Shown: positions 7,800 through 15,726 of the stretch, piece by piece
How the letters are laid out: every line of letters begins with the position of its first letter
Position numbering within the stretch: position 1 is the stretch's first letter
DNA from: JAMCRM01 sp035561075
GTDB lineage: Bacteria; Acidobacteriota; Terriglobia; Bryobacterales; Bryobacteraceae
Direction of reading: 5' to 3'
Assembly: GCA_035561075.1 (NCBI GenBank)
Contig: DATMYF010000023.1
Location: 1-64,000 of the forward strand
Length of the DNA stretch: 64,000 nucleotides
Program-made: the position numbers and the translations under genes
Notes under the pieces: generated by a model
Told to the model about the DNA's origin: nothing
What the model saw: the letters and a program-made list of their open reading frames with translations, nothing else
Database searches by the model: none

Positions 7800-9995
7800 C
7801 TAGTAGTCCAGCGCCTCGGGGATCATTACCTTCGTCAGGGTCTCGGCGGCGCGGTCCTTAGCAAGCTGGGCGCCGGTGAGGCAGCCGTCCAGGCGCACGC
7901 GCAACCGGGTGAACTGGTCGAGACCTTCGAACCGCGCGCACGGGCCTGCCTTATCGGCATGCGACCCGTCATTCTCGATCACGTCGGTGTACCCGCGCGC
8001 CAGGCTGCCGATACCCGGCATCATGGTCTCCAGCGCGTCCAGATCGTCGGCTGTGTAGCAGCTCATGCAGGCTTCCGAATCCCATGCCGGGTGGCTGCGA
8101 TAGCCGAAAACCAGCTCCGAGCAGACGCGGCCCACTTCGCCCGCCGCGCGAGACGTCTGCACGTGGCAGAGGTCCGTCAGGAACGTCAGGGTGCCGGCCA
8201 AGCCTTCCGCCACCACGGGATTGTTGGGGCCTTCGCGCTCCAGTTCCAGCACGTCGAGAATCTGGCAACGCGACGCCATCAGCCAGCACAGCGCATCGGC
8301 CAGCGGGAAGGTCACGCCCTGGCGCGAGCTATGGTACATCTTGGCGCCCGCGGCGTCGGTGGACTTCTGGAGGTGCTCAAGTGTCCATAGCCACATCTGC
8401 ATGGCGGTGGCCAGAGTGCAGGCACCGGTGCCCGGATGAGTGGCGGCGATGCGCCGCATCTCCCCGATCCACTGCCGGTACTGCGCCAGGAACAACTCGT
8501 CCGTCATGGTGATGCTCAACTGGCGGCGCTGCACGGCCTCGGGGCCTTCGTAAGTGGCCTCCAGTTGCGAGTCCATCCACTTGTGGCCCAGGAAACCGGG
8601 GCAGTCTTCGGTAATGCCGTAGCCGCCCATCAGGCTGACGGCTTCCCGCATCATGGTGGCGCCGAAGCCGGTATTCCAAAGCTTCGAGGCCGGGCAGAGC
8701 ACGTTGGCTACGCAATCGAGCATGGCGAACTTCACCAGCGGAGCGGGCTCGCCCTCGGGCTTCGCCAGCCAGGCGACGGCTTCCTTCTGCACCTTGCGCA
8801 TGGCGCGCACCACGGCGGTGCCGCCGCCGACGCCCTGCTCGGCGAAGATACGGTCCTTCTCGCGTTCCAGCGGATCCAGCTCGTCGAACGTGCGAGCGGC
8901 GGCAAACCCGAGCGATGCGCTGGCTTCGCCCGTGGCCCACACCCCCACCAGCCGGTGCAGCGTGTCCTGTTTGAGCTGCAACCCGAGTTCATACCGGGGG
9001 GAGCCGGGGGTAGCGCTGTCGCCGCCACGGAAACGGCCGCGCTGATACCGAATCACCGGTTCGACGGCGCTCAACAGCTTGGCCGAGGTCATGATCGCCA
9101 CCGTCACGCGCGTGCGGCGGAACACTGCCTCGATCACCTCGCCGTGGTTGTAGCGCGGCACGATAACCCCGTCCTTCACGGTGTAGCCGCCGATAATCCG
9201 GCTGGCCGGCACGTTCAGGCTGAAAACCGGGTCGCACGTGGAGGAGAGCTGGTGCACCAGCTTGCGCGCCGGGGTGCCGCGATCGTAAATGCCGGGGTCG
9301 CCCTGTTCCAGGATCACCATGCAGGTGCCCTTGATACGCGGGTCGTCGGATTCGACGGCAGCGGTCACGAAGTTGGCAAAGCCCATGTTGGTGATGAAGC
9401 GGCCGCGCTTATCCACATGGAGGATGGGTTCGCCGCCCTCGGGCCATTCGGAGACCCGGAGTTTGCCGCCCAGAAGTCCGGTTTCAACACCCACGTACGG
9501 CAGCGGCTCAGTCAATGCGAAGGCGCCGCGCCAGGGCTGGCGGTCCTCACCCGGGGCGGGTGGGGCGCACAACGACATATAGTGCTGCTTTTGCTCGGCG
9601 GTGCCGCGCTCATGGATGGGGGAGAGGGCCAGACAGCCGGCCAGCGCGCCGGTGGCGGAGCCGGCGTCCACCCAGGCCAGTTCGTATGCCACCAGCGCTA
9701 GCGCCAGGTTCTTCGGTCCTTCGATGAAGCCCCCCTCGTCGGGGTCCATGTAGACGGCGGTGATCCCGGCCTCATCGAACGCCTTCAGCATGGCGTTCTT
9801 CTCAGGGGTCCACTCATGGGAGTTCCGTGCGCCACCCGCCACCAGTTTGGCCACGGTGCCGCGCGCCACCGCACGGGCGGACTGCACCAGCATCTGCAGG
9901 TCATAGCGGCCGGCAAAGCGCCACAGGATTTGGCGGACGTCGTCTCCGGGGAGCGCGCGCATGGTTTCGAACGATTTCTGGACTGCCGTGGACAT
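7800..9995 (-). CDS. Acyl-CoA dehydrogenase, large (about 731 aa) form
   Basis: About 731 residues from the ATG at 9995, roughly twice the usual 380. The start MSTAVQKSFETMRALPGDDV was preferred over an upstream in-frame codon because the extra residues look unstructured. FAD and substrate motifs include ALTEPLPYVGVETG, INMG-like FITNMGFANFV, SLMGGYGITEDCPGFLG and EATYEGPEAVQRRQL; the Glu in YEG corresponds to the catalytic base of medium-chain enzymes. The extra C-terminal 200 residues continue the helical fold (ATAMQMWLWTLEHLQK). It oxidises an acyl-CoA to the enoyl-CoA and would pass electrons via ETF to the downstream ETF-QO. Confidence 0.87.
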   Translation of the reverse strand: MSTAVQKSFETMRALPGDDVRQILWRFAGRYDLQMLVQSARAVARGTVAKLVAGGARNSHEWTPEKNAMLKAFDEAGITAVYMDPDEGGFIEGPKNLALALVAYELAWVDAGSATGALAGCLALSPIHERGTAEQKQHYMSLCAPPAPGEDRQPWRGAFALTEPLPYVGVETGLLGGKLRVSEWPEGGEPILHVDKRGRFITNMGFANFVTAAVESDDPRIKGTCMVILEQGDPGIYDRGTPARKLVHQLSSTCDPVFSLNVPASRIIGGYTVKDGVIVPRYNHGEVIEAVFRRTRVTVAIMTSAKLLSAVEPVIRYQRGRFRGGDSATPGSPRYELGLQLKQDTLHRLVGVWATGEASASLGFAAARTFDELDPLEREKDRIFAEQGVGGGTAVVRAMRKVQKEAVAWLAKPEGEPAPLVKFAMLDCVANVLCPASKLWNTGFGATMMREAVSLMGGYGITEDCPGFLGHKWMDSQLEATYEGPEAVQRRQLSITMTDELFLAQYRQWIGEMRRIAATHPGTGACTLATAMQMWLWTLEHLQKSTDAAGAKMYHSSRQGVTFPLADALCWLMASRCQILDVLELEREGPNNPVVAEGLAGTLTFLTDLCHVQTSRAAGEVGRVCSELVFGYRSHPAWDSEACMSCYTADDLDALETMMPGIGSLARGYTDVIENDGSHADKAGPCARFEGLDQFTRLRVRLDGCLTGAQLAKDRAAETLTKVMIPEALDY

Positions 9996-10125
9996 GGAAC
10001 CGATCCTTTCCCTTGGGGTCTGCGTTACCGAAGCAATCGCCGGGCCAACTCGAGCGCGTTGCAAATACAGAGTTTAGAGCCGAAAATGGCCGGCCCGGGT
10101 GGGTGAAGAAACCCAGCCCCGGAGG

Positions 10126-10365
10126 CTAGAACGGCGGAGCCAGCAGGGTGAACTCAAAACCTGCCGGGTCGAGCCCGCGCGCCCGCAACTGGCGGACGCA
10201 ATCCGCGACGCTCGCTCCGGCCGCCTCAATGCGCCGCAGCGGCAGGCGGGCCGGGGTGTAGATTTCGAACGCCACGTACGTGCCGGCGAAGGCGGTCCGC
10301 TGCCGGACGGTCAACTGGTCCGGCGAGCGCCCGATCAGGGACTCCAGGTCTTCCCGGCGATGCAT
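10126..10365 (-). CDS. Small hypothetical protein downstream of uppS
   Basis: 79 residues from the ATG at 10365 (MHRREDLESLIGRSPDQL). It lies 28 bp beyond the stop of uppS on the same strand. The composition is ordinary for a folded protein, with alternating hydrophobic positions (TYVAFEIYTPARLPLRRIEA, then VADCVRQLRARGLDPAGFEF). I do not recognise a family. A longer reading upstream of this ATG overlaps uppS in another frame and is Pro/Trp-rich, so I rejected it. It is probably a real small cytoplasmic protein co-transcribed with uppS. Confidence 0.5.
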   Translation of the reverse strand: MHRREDLESLIGRSPDQLTVRQRTAFAGTYVAFEIYTPARLPLRRIEAAGASVADCVRQLRARGLDPAGFEFTLLAPPF

Positions 10366-10393
10366 CGAAAGGGCATTGTAGCGCAACGCGGGT

Positions 10394-11122
10394 TCACTCC
10401 AGCCAGCGGGCCAGGGCGCCGTTCCGGGCCGGAGCCGGTACCGGCAGGCCGCCGAAGCGCCGCTCGCGGGAGCGGAAGTCCCGCACCGCCGCTGCCAGGT
10501 CGGCGGCGTCGAAGTCGGGCCACATCCGGGGGGAGAAAACCAGTTCGGCATAGGCGCACTCCCACAGCAGGAAATCGCTCAGGCGCTTCTCCCCGCCTGT
10601 GCGGATGAGCAGGTCTACCTCGGGGCCGAGATGGCGCGAGAGTGACTCCCGGCTGAGCCCGCCGTTCGAGGCGGCGAGCGCGGCAGCCCTCAGGATCTGG
10701 TCCCGGGCGGAGTAGTCCACCGCAATCCGCAGCCGCAGCCGGCACCCCCCGGCCGTTGCGGTTTCGGCTCGTTCGATGGCGTGGATGAGGTCTGGTTGGA
10801 GGCGGTCGCGGCGGCCGATCACTTCCAGGCGAACGCCGTTCTCCATGAGCCGGGCAGTCTCGGAAGCCAGGTAAGAGCCCATCAGGTCCATCAGCGCCCC
10901 CACCTCATCGGGTGGACGCCGCCAATTGTCCGAGGAGAAAGCGTAGAGGGTGAGGATGCCGATGCCGAGATCCGGGCAGGCCTCCACCGTGCGCCGGACG
11001 GCGGAGGCGCCCGCGCGGTGCCCGGCAAGGCGCGGCAAGAAACGGGCGGAGGCCCAACGGCCGTTGCCGTCCATCACGATTGCGGCGTGTAATGTACTTT
11101 GATCCGTAAAGTTAGCGGGCAT
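10394..11122 (-). CDS. uppS: Isoprenyl transferase / undecaprenyl diphosphate synthase
   Basis: 242 residues, normal length. HAAIVMDGNGRWASAR carries the catalytic Asp (about residue 18) and the DGNGRW signature; LAGHRAGA, LTLYAFSSDNWRRP, RIAVDYSARDQI and LIRTGGEKRLSDFLLWECA with YAELVF are the other conserved cis-prenyltransferase motifs. The enzyme extends farnesyl diphosphate with isopentenyl units to make the C55 lipid carrier for peptidoglycan and other wall polymers. It has RTGGE where many relatives have RTSGE. It is followed by the 79-aa gene rather than the frequent cdsA partner. The start lies just upstream of the first beta-strand. Confidence 0.93.
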   Translation of the reverse strand: MPANFTDQSTLHAAIVMDGNGRWASARFLPRLAGHRAGASAVRRTVEACPDLGIGILTLYAFSSDNWRRPPDEVGALMDLMGSYLASETARLMENGVRLEVIGRRDRLQPDLIHAIERAETATAGGCRLRLRIAVDYSARDQILRAAALAASNGGLSRESLSRHLGPEVDLLIRTGGEKRLSDFLLWECAYAELVFSPRMWPDFDAADLAAAVRDFRSRERRFGGLPVPAPARNGALARWLE

Positions 11123-11151
11123 AAAAAAAGCGCCGGGGCCTTAGCGGTCGC
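11123..11151 (-). terminator. Candidate Rho-independent terminator after the winged-helix gene
   Basis: Read on the minus strand, a GC-rich hairpin (GCG-A-CCG pairing with CGGCGC, one bulged base) begins within the last codons of the winged-helix gene and is followed by seven T residues (the A run at 11123-11129 on the plus strand). It would end transcription before uppS, whose start lies immediately beyond. The stem is short, so the call is tentative. Confidence 0.4.
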
Positions 11152-11500
11152 GCATGGCCCGGATCAGCGCCTCCATGTGGTCGAGATAGCGCTCCAGCGC
11201 GCGGCGGCCGGAGTCGGTGAGCCGGTACTCCGTCTTGGGCAGCCGGTTTTCGAAAGATTTGGTGACCTGGATATACCCGGCTTCCTCCAGTTTGCGCGCG
11301 TGGACGCTGAGGTTCCCGTCGGTCGTCTCCAGCAGTTTCTTGAGTTCGTTAAAGGTGAGAGACTCGTTGGCCGCGAGTGCGCTCACGATGCCCAGCCGCA
11401 GCCGCTCATGAATGAGCCGGTCGAGCTTGGGCTGCCCGGCTGCGATCTCGGCCAACCGGAGTTTCCTGGTTTCCTTCGGAAGTGCGTTTTGTCTAGCCAC
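11141..11500 (-). CDS. Winged-helix transcriptional regulator (MarR/ArsR-like, HTH_27 type)
   Basis: 119 residues. LDRLIHERLRLGIVSALAAN, SLTFNELKKLLETTDGNLSVHARKLEEAGYIQV and KTEYRLTDSGRRALERYLDHMEAL form a one-domain winged helix: recognition helix around 'TDGNLSVHARKLEEAGY' and wing around 'RLPKTEYRLT'. Such proteins usually repress the neighbouring gene. Its start overlaps the stop of the upstream membrane-protein gene by 8 bp, so the two are translationally coupled and likely work together. The ligand or signal is unknown. Confidence 0.85.
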   Translation of the reverse strand: MARQNALPKETRKLRLAEIAAGQPKLDRLIHERLRLGIVSALAANESLTFNELKKLLETTDGNLSVHARKLEEAGYIQVTKSFENRLPKTEYRLTDSGRRALERYLDHMEALIRAMRDR

Positions 11501-12092
11501 CGTACTTCACCGTAATGATGGTTCCGAAGACCACGTGGACCCCTCCAAACCCCGCGGCCAGGAACCAGTTGCCCCACTCCGCCGGGGCGAACAGCGCGCC
11601 GGCGCCCACAGCCATAAAACAGAGCCCCATCAGCGGGACCACCCGCACGGACGCCGCGCCCCCGGTGATCACACCCGCGCCGTAGAGCAGCATCCAGGTA
11701 CCCGGCATGGCGGCCCCCAGGCCGGCGCTGTAAAGCGCCAGAGTGAGCAACCCGCCCACTGCCAGGGGCGGGGCGAAACCGAGCAGGAATTTGCGCCCGG
11801 GGCCTGAGAGCAAACTTACGCGCGAGCGGCGCGCTTTGATGGCTGCGCCCGCAAGCCCGATCGACCACGCCAGCAGGCCTTCCACCAGCCAAGTGGCCAG
11901 CCAGCCGTCGAGCGTCTGCGCCCTTCCCGCAATCGCGGCGGCGGCGAAGGCCGTACAACCGATCAGCATGCCGCCTACGCCCGGCACGGCCGTAAAGGAC
12001 CCCGCGCGCTCCATGGTCTCCCGGATATACCGGAGGTTGTCCATGGCGTGGTCGTGGAGCGCGGCGGGTTCGCGCCGGATGGGAATCGCCAT
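11493..12092 (-). CDS. Hypothetical integral membrane protein coupled to the winged-helix regulator
   Basis: 199 residues. The N-terminal 25 residues are soluble (HDHAMDNLRYIRETMERAGS); about five or six hydrophobic segments follow, e.g. GMLIGCTAFAAAAIAG, LVEGLLAWSIGLAGAAI, LAVGGLLTLALYSAGL, MLLYGAGVITGGA, LMGLCFMAVGAGALF and a C-terminal one. I recall this arrangement, a DNLRYIRxTME start beside a small winged-helix gene, from Acidobacteria, but no function is known to me. The 8-bp overlap with the regulator suggests the pair could sense a membrane condition. Confidence 0.7.
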   Translation of the reverse strand: MAIPIRREPAALHDHAMDNLRYIRETMERAGSFTAVPGVGGMLIGCTAFAAAAIAGRAQTLDGWLATWLVEGLLAWSIGLAGAAIKARRSRVSLLSGPGRKFLLGFAPPLAVGGLLTLALYSAGLGAAMPGTWMLLYGAGVITGGAASVRVVPLMGLCFMAVGAGALFAPAEWGNWFLAAGFGGVHVVFGTIITVKYGG

Positions 12093-12146
12093 GCCAGGAT
12101 TATAGCGCCGCCACGTGAATCGAACAAGTACTTTTTGGAATAAAGC

Positions 12147-13679
12147 CTACATGACCGGACCGATGCGCCAGGGCACGAACTCCCGATGCCCCAGGCACTC
12201 CGCACGGGTCTTCTCGCCGGAGGCAACCCTGAGGACGAGGTCGAACACCTCTTGGCCGACATCCTCAAGAGTGCGGTCGCCGTCCGCGACGGCGCCGGCA
12301 TTCACGTCCATGTTGTCGCGCATGCGCCGGTAGGTGGCGGAATTGCTCGCCAGTTTCAACACCGGGATGGTCGGGAAGCCGATCGCGCTGCCGCGGCCTG
12401 TGGTGAAGGCGATCAGGTTGCAGCCGCCCGCAGCCAGGCCGGTGAGCGACACGGGGTCGTACCCGGGGGTGTTCATGAAGACGAAGCCGGGGCCGGTGAT
12501 GCGTTCGGCGTAGTCGACCGCGTCATTCAGGGTGGAGGTGCCGGCCTTGGCCACCGCGCCGAGCGACTTTTCGAGGATATTGCTTAAGCCGCCCTCCTTG
12601 TTGCCGGGGGAGGGATTGTCGTCGAAGCTCTCGCCGAAGCGCGTCAGGTACTTCTTGTAACTGGCAATGAAGCCGAGCAGCTTATCGGCCGTGGCGCGGT
12701 TGCGGGCGCGGCGCACCAGCAGGTGTTCGGCGCCGAAGATCTCGGGGGTCTCGGCCAGCACGGCTGTGCCGCCGCAGCCTGCGAGCAGGTCCGCGCAGAC
12801 ACCCAGTGCCGGATTGGCGGTGATGCCCGAAAACGAATCCGACCCCCCGCAGTTCAACCCCAGCACGATTTGCGAGACCGGCAGCTCGACCCGTCGCTCC
12901 GCCGCCGCGCGCTCGATGAAGCCGGCGATCTCAGCGCGAGCGGCCTCCACTGTGGCGCGGGTGCCGCCGCTCTCCTGCAGGGTCATGGCGGTGACGGGCC
13001 CGCGCGGGCCGTCGGCTCCCAGGTACCAATCCACCTGGTTCACCTCGCAGCCGAGCCCCAGGATGATGGCCGCCGAGACGTTGGGGTGGGCGAGCACTCC
13101 CCCAATCGTCCGGCGGAACTGGTCCATATCGGGGCCGAAGGCGTGTCCGCAGCCATCGCCGTGCGGGAATGCCACCACGCCATCCACATTGGGCGGCAAG
13201 GCGGTGCCCTGATAGCTGTGGGCAATGAGTTCGGCAGCGTGCGCGGCGCAATTGCTAGCCGCTACGACGGCGATATAGTTACGGGTGCCGGCGCGGCCGT
13301 CTTCGCGACGGTAGCCCAAAAACGTGGGGACTTTCACGGGCGGTGCGGGGAGGGGCCGGTCGACTGCGGGGAATTCGTATGCGAGCGCCAGTTCCTCGAA
13401 ACAAAGATTGTGCGTGTGGACGTGTTCCCCCGGCGCAACAGCACGCGACGCGCGGCCGATAGCCTGCCCGTAGCGCAGCACGTAATCGCCCGCCTGGATT
13501 GCCGCGATAGCCACCTTGTGGCCCGCCGGGATGGCTTGCCGCACCACCACGCGCGCCGGGCCGGCCGCCACCTCCGTACCCGGAGCCAATGGGACCCGTG
13601 CCACCGCGATGTTATCCGACGGGTGCAGCCGGATGGCAGCGTTCTCCGGGGTCGGCAGTTTCGCTATATCCAGGAGCAT
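12147..13679 (-). CDS. UxaA-family altronate/galactarate dehydratase-like enzyme
   Basis: 510 residues. The N-terminal SAF-like domain (about 1-95; DNIAVARVPLAPGTEV, GHKVAIAAIQAGDYVLRYG) joins the large UxaA domain with YRREDGRAGTRNYIAV, FPHGDGCGHAFGPDMD, QIVLGLNCGGSDSFSG, ETPEIFGAEHLL and GLAAGGCNLIAFTTGRGSA. These fit the UxaA/GarD enzymes that dehydrate sugar acids such as D-altronate to 2-keto-3-deoxy acids, usually with ferrous iron. Both halves are present in one chain. The precise sugar acid is not determined; no uronate pathway partner is adjacent. It precedes the region's HIT-like gene by 4 bp on the same strand. Confidence 0.82.
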   Translation of the reverse strand: MLLDIAKLPTPENAAIRLHPSDNIAVARVPLAPGTEVAAGPARVVVRQAIPAGHKVAIAAIQAGDYVLRYGQAIGRASRAVAPGEHVHTHNLCFEELALAYEFPAVDRPLPAPPVKVPTFLGYRREDGRAGTRNYIAVVAASNCAAHAAELIAHSYQGTALPPNVDGVVAFPHGDGCGHAFGPDMDQFRRTIGGVLAHPNVSAAIILGLGCEVNQVDWYLGADGPRGPVTAMTLQESGGTRATVEAARAEIAGFIERAAAERRVELPVSQIVLGLNCGGSDSFSGITANPALGVCADLLAGCGGTAVLAETPEIFGAEHLLVRRARNRATADKLLGFIASYKKYLTRFGESFDDNPSPGNKEGGLSNILEKSLGAVAKAGTSTLNDAVDYAERITGPGFVFMNTPGYDPVSLTGLAAGGCNLIAFTTGRGSAIGFPTIPVLKLASNSATYRRMRDNMDVNAGAVADGDRTLEDVGQEVFDLVLRVASGEKTRAECLGHREFVPWRIGPVM

Positions 13680-13683
13680 CCCT

Positions 13684-14229
13684 TTACCTTAGCAGGACGG
13701 TTTCGGTGATCTGCTCACCCTGATGCACATGGAGCTTGCCGTTGACGGGATGGACCCACAGGCCGGTGCCGTCGCGCGGCGCGGGTATGGCGGCTGGCCC
13801 GTCCACCAGCACGAAATTGGGTATCTCGACGCCCTGGAGCAGTTTGCCTATGTGCACGTGGGCGTGGCATTGCGTGCGGACCTCGTCGCCGTTTATGGCA
13901 ACGGCCCACTGATCGCCCCACAACTCCTGCGCCTTGGCAATGGCGGCGGTCCACAGGGCGGTGCGGTGGGCCTGGGTCATCGAGCGGAGCCCATCGGGCC
14001 CATCGAAGTGGGCGCGCGGCAGGACCAGCCAGCGGTTCGGCTTCCGCGGGTTTACGTCCTTCAGGTAAAAGAAGGCCTGCTCGGGCGGGTGCTTCTCCGC
14101 CTCGCGGCAGAGACTGCACTGGCGCGTCTCGATTTTGGCGGGGTCGGAGAGGGAGCAGTCGCACGTGCGCGTTTCGGCAGCGCAGTAGGGCAGCAGCAGA
14201 AGAGCGGCGGCAAGCACTCGGTTCATCAA
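13684..14229 (-). CDS. Secreted HIT-like protein (CDP-diacylglycerol diphosphatase-like)
   Basis: 181 residues with a signal peptide (VLAAALLLLPYCAAE). CSLCREAEKHP at about 38 gives the zinc-binding CxxC seen in many HIT proteins, RWLVLPRAHFDG is the HIT core, and CHAHVHIGKL gives the His triad (His122, 124, 126). HIT enzymes hydrolyse nucleotide phosphoanhydrides; exported ones include CDP-diacylglycerol diphosphatases. Export is unusual for a typical nucleotide HIT enzyme, so the Cdh-like reading is preferred but unproven. Three further Cys follow the leader (TRTCDCSL). It lies 4 bp from the UxaA-like gene on the same strand. Confidence 0.7.
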   Translation of the reverse strand: MMNRVLAAALLLLPYCAAETRTCDCSLSDPAKIETRQCSLCREAEKHPPEQAFFYLKDVNPRKPNRWLVLPRAHFDGPDGLRSMTQAHRTALWTAAIAKAQELWGDQWAVAINGDEVRTQCHAHVHIGKLLQGVEIPNFVLVDGPAAIPAPRDGTGLWVHPVNGKLHVHQGEQITETVLLR

Positions 14230-14283
14230 TCCGATTATAAGGGGAGGGAAGGTCGGGGGGCTCTGCCGCTACAATGGCCTTCT

Positions 14284-15726
14284 ATGGTCGTTCGGGGGCT
14301 TGCGGTCATCGTCATCGTCTACGTGCTCTTCTTCCATGGCATGGCAGCCACGGGTCTGCTAGGGCCGGACGAGCCCCGTTACGCGTCAATCGGCCGTGAA
14401 ATGGCGCGCTCGGGCGATTGGGTTACCCCGCGGCTGTGGGGCGAGCCCTGGTTCGAAAAACCCGCGCTGCTCTATTGGATGACGGGCGCGGCTTTCAAGC
14501 TGGGTTTGAGCGACAATTTAGCCCCCAGGCTGCCCGTAACGCTGGTTTCACTGGCATTTTTAGCGTTTTATTGGCACGCTCTCTCGCGGCGTTTCGGCGC
14601 CCGCGCCGCCTGGTACTCGACGGCCATACTGGGGACCTCGGCGGCCTGGCTGGCGTTCTCCTACGTGGCGGTGACGGACCTGCCCATGACGGCGGCGTTC
14701 GCTGCAGGCATGCTGATGGCGCTCGATTGGGTGGAGACGGGCGACCGCCGCCGGCTACCGCTCTCCGCCGCGCTGCTCGGCATCGCGGTGCTCGGTAAGG
14801 GACTGGTGCCGCTGGTGCTCGCCGCGCCTCTCGCCGCCATGCACTGGCGCCGGTTTCCGGACTGGCTGCGGCCCTTCACTGTAGGGGCTTTCCTGGCCAC
14901 TGCCGCGCCGTGGTACCTGCTGTGCTGGTGGCGCAACGGCGAGCCGTTCGTACGTACCTTCTTCTGGGAACACCAGGTGGGGCGGTTCGCGAGCGAAGCC
15001 TTGCGGCATGTGCAGCCCTTCTGGTTCTACGCACCGGTGCTGGCGGCGGGGCTGCTGCCGTGGTCCCCGGTTCTGGTGTTGCTGTTCCGGCGGTCGCTGT
15101 ATCGGGACCGCACGCGCCTGTTCCTGCTGGCCTGGGCGGCGTTCGGATTCCTGTTCTTCTCCGCCTCCACAAACAAGCTGCCGGGGTACCTGCTGCCGCT
15201 GCTGCCCGCCGTAACCGCATTGATGGGAATCGCGCTGGCCGAAAGCAAACGCACAGCCTCGGTACTGGTAGCTTCGATGGCAATGCTGGTGGCCATCCCA
15301 GTGGCTGCGCAAGTGCTTCCCCAAGCGCTGGCGGGAGGCCTGTCGCGGTCCACGCCGCCGGTATTCTCATGGTTCTGGCTGACTCCCCTGGCTGGCGCTG
15401 CGGTAGTGTGGCGGCTCCGCTCGACAGACAACAGGGTGGTGGCGGTGACCGTCTCCACGGCGGCCGCGGTGCTCTTCCTGAAAGCGGCGGCGTTCCCGGC
15501 GATCGACACTGCTTATTCCGCGAGACCGTTGTGGGAGGAGATATCGAGCCGGAGGGACCAGGTCTGCATCGGGGAGATGCATCGCTCCTGGCGATACGGG
15601 CTGAACTACTACTCGGTGACGCCGCTCCCGGATTGCAGCGACCAGCCGAGGCCGTTCGAACTGCGGCAGGATGGGGCAGACCGAGGCCGGCCTGCCCCGC
15701 CCCACCTTATCGAATCGCCACAGTAA
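14284..15726 (+). CDS. ArnT/PMT-like family 39 glycosyltransferase, integral membrane
   Basis: 480 residues from the ATG at 14284 (MVVRGLAVIVIVYVLFF). The first periplasmic loop has GPDEPRYASIGREMARSGDWVTP, the acidic motif of ArnT-like lipid-linked sugar transferases, followed by PWFEKPALLYWMTG. About ten hydrophobic helices follow, and STNKLPGYLLPLLPA is another family motif. The enzyme would move a sugar from a polyprenyl-phosphate donor onto a lipid or protein on the outer face of the inner membrane. An upstream in-frame extension to 13723 reads as antisense to the HIT gene and was rejected. Its 3' end overlaps the convergent BACON-protein gene by 20 bp. Confidence 0.85.
   Translation: MVVRGLAVIVIVYVLFFHGMAATGLLGPDEPRYASIGREMARSGDWVTPRLWGEPWFEKPALLYWMTGAAFKLGLSDNLAPRLPVTLVSLAFLAFYWHALSRRFGARAAWYSTAILGTSAAWLAFSYVAVTDLPMTAAFAAGMLMALDWVETGDRRRLPLSAALLGIAVLGKGLVPLVLAAPLAAMHWRRFPDWLRPFTVGAFLATAAPWYLLCWWRNGEPFVRTFFWEHQVGRFASEALRHVQPFWFYAPVLAAGLLPWSPVLVLLFRRSLYRDRTRLFLLAWAAFGFLFFSASTNKLPGYLLPLLPAVTALMGIALAESKRTASVLVASMAMLVAIPVAAQVLPQALAGGLSRSTPPVFSWFWLTPLAGAAVVWRLRSTDNRVVAVTVSTAAAVLFLKAAAFPAIDTAYSARPLWEEISSRRDQVCIGEMHRSWRYGLNYYSVTPLPDCSDQPRPFELRQDGADRGRPAPPHLIESPQ

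Noticed and set aside
6351..8390. 679-residue open frame on the plus strand across the ETF-QO and acyl-CoA dehydrogenase genes
   Set aside because: His/Arg-rich antisense translation crossing two clearly real genes; no family features.
13723..14283. N-terminal extension of the ArnT-like gene
   Set aside because: The extension reads antisense through the HIT-like gene; the membrane protein starts naturally at 14284.
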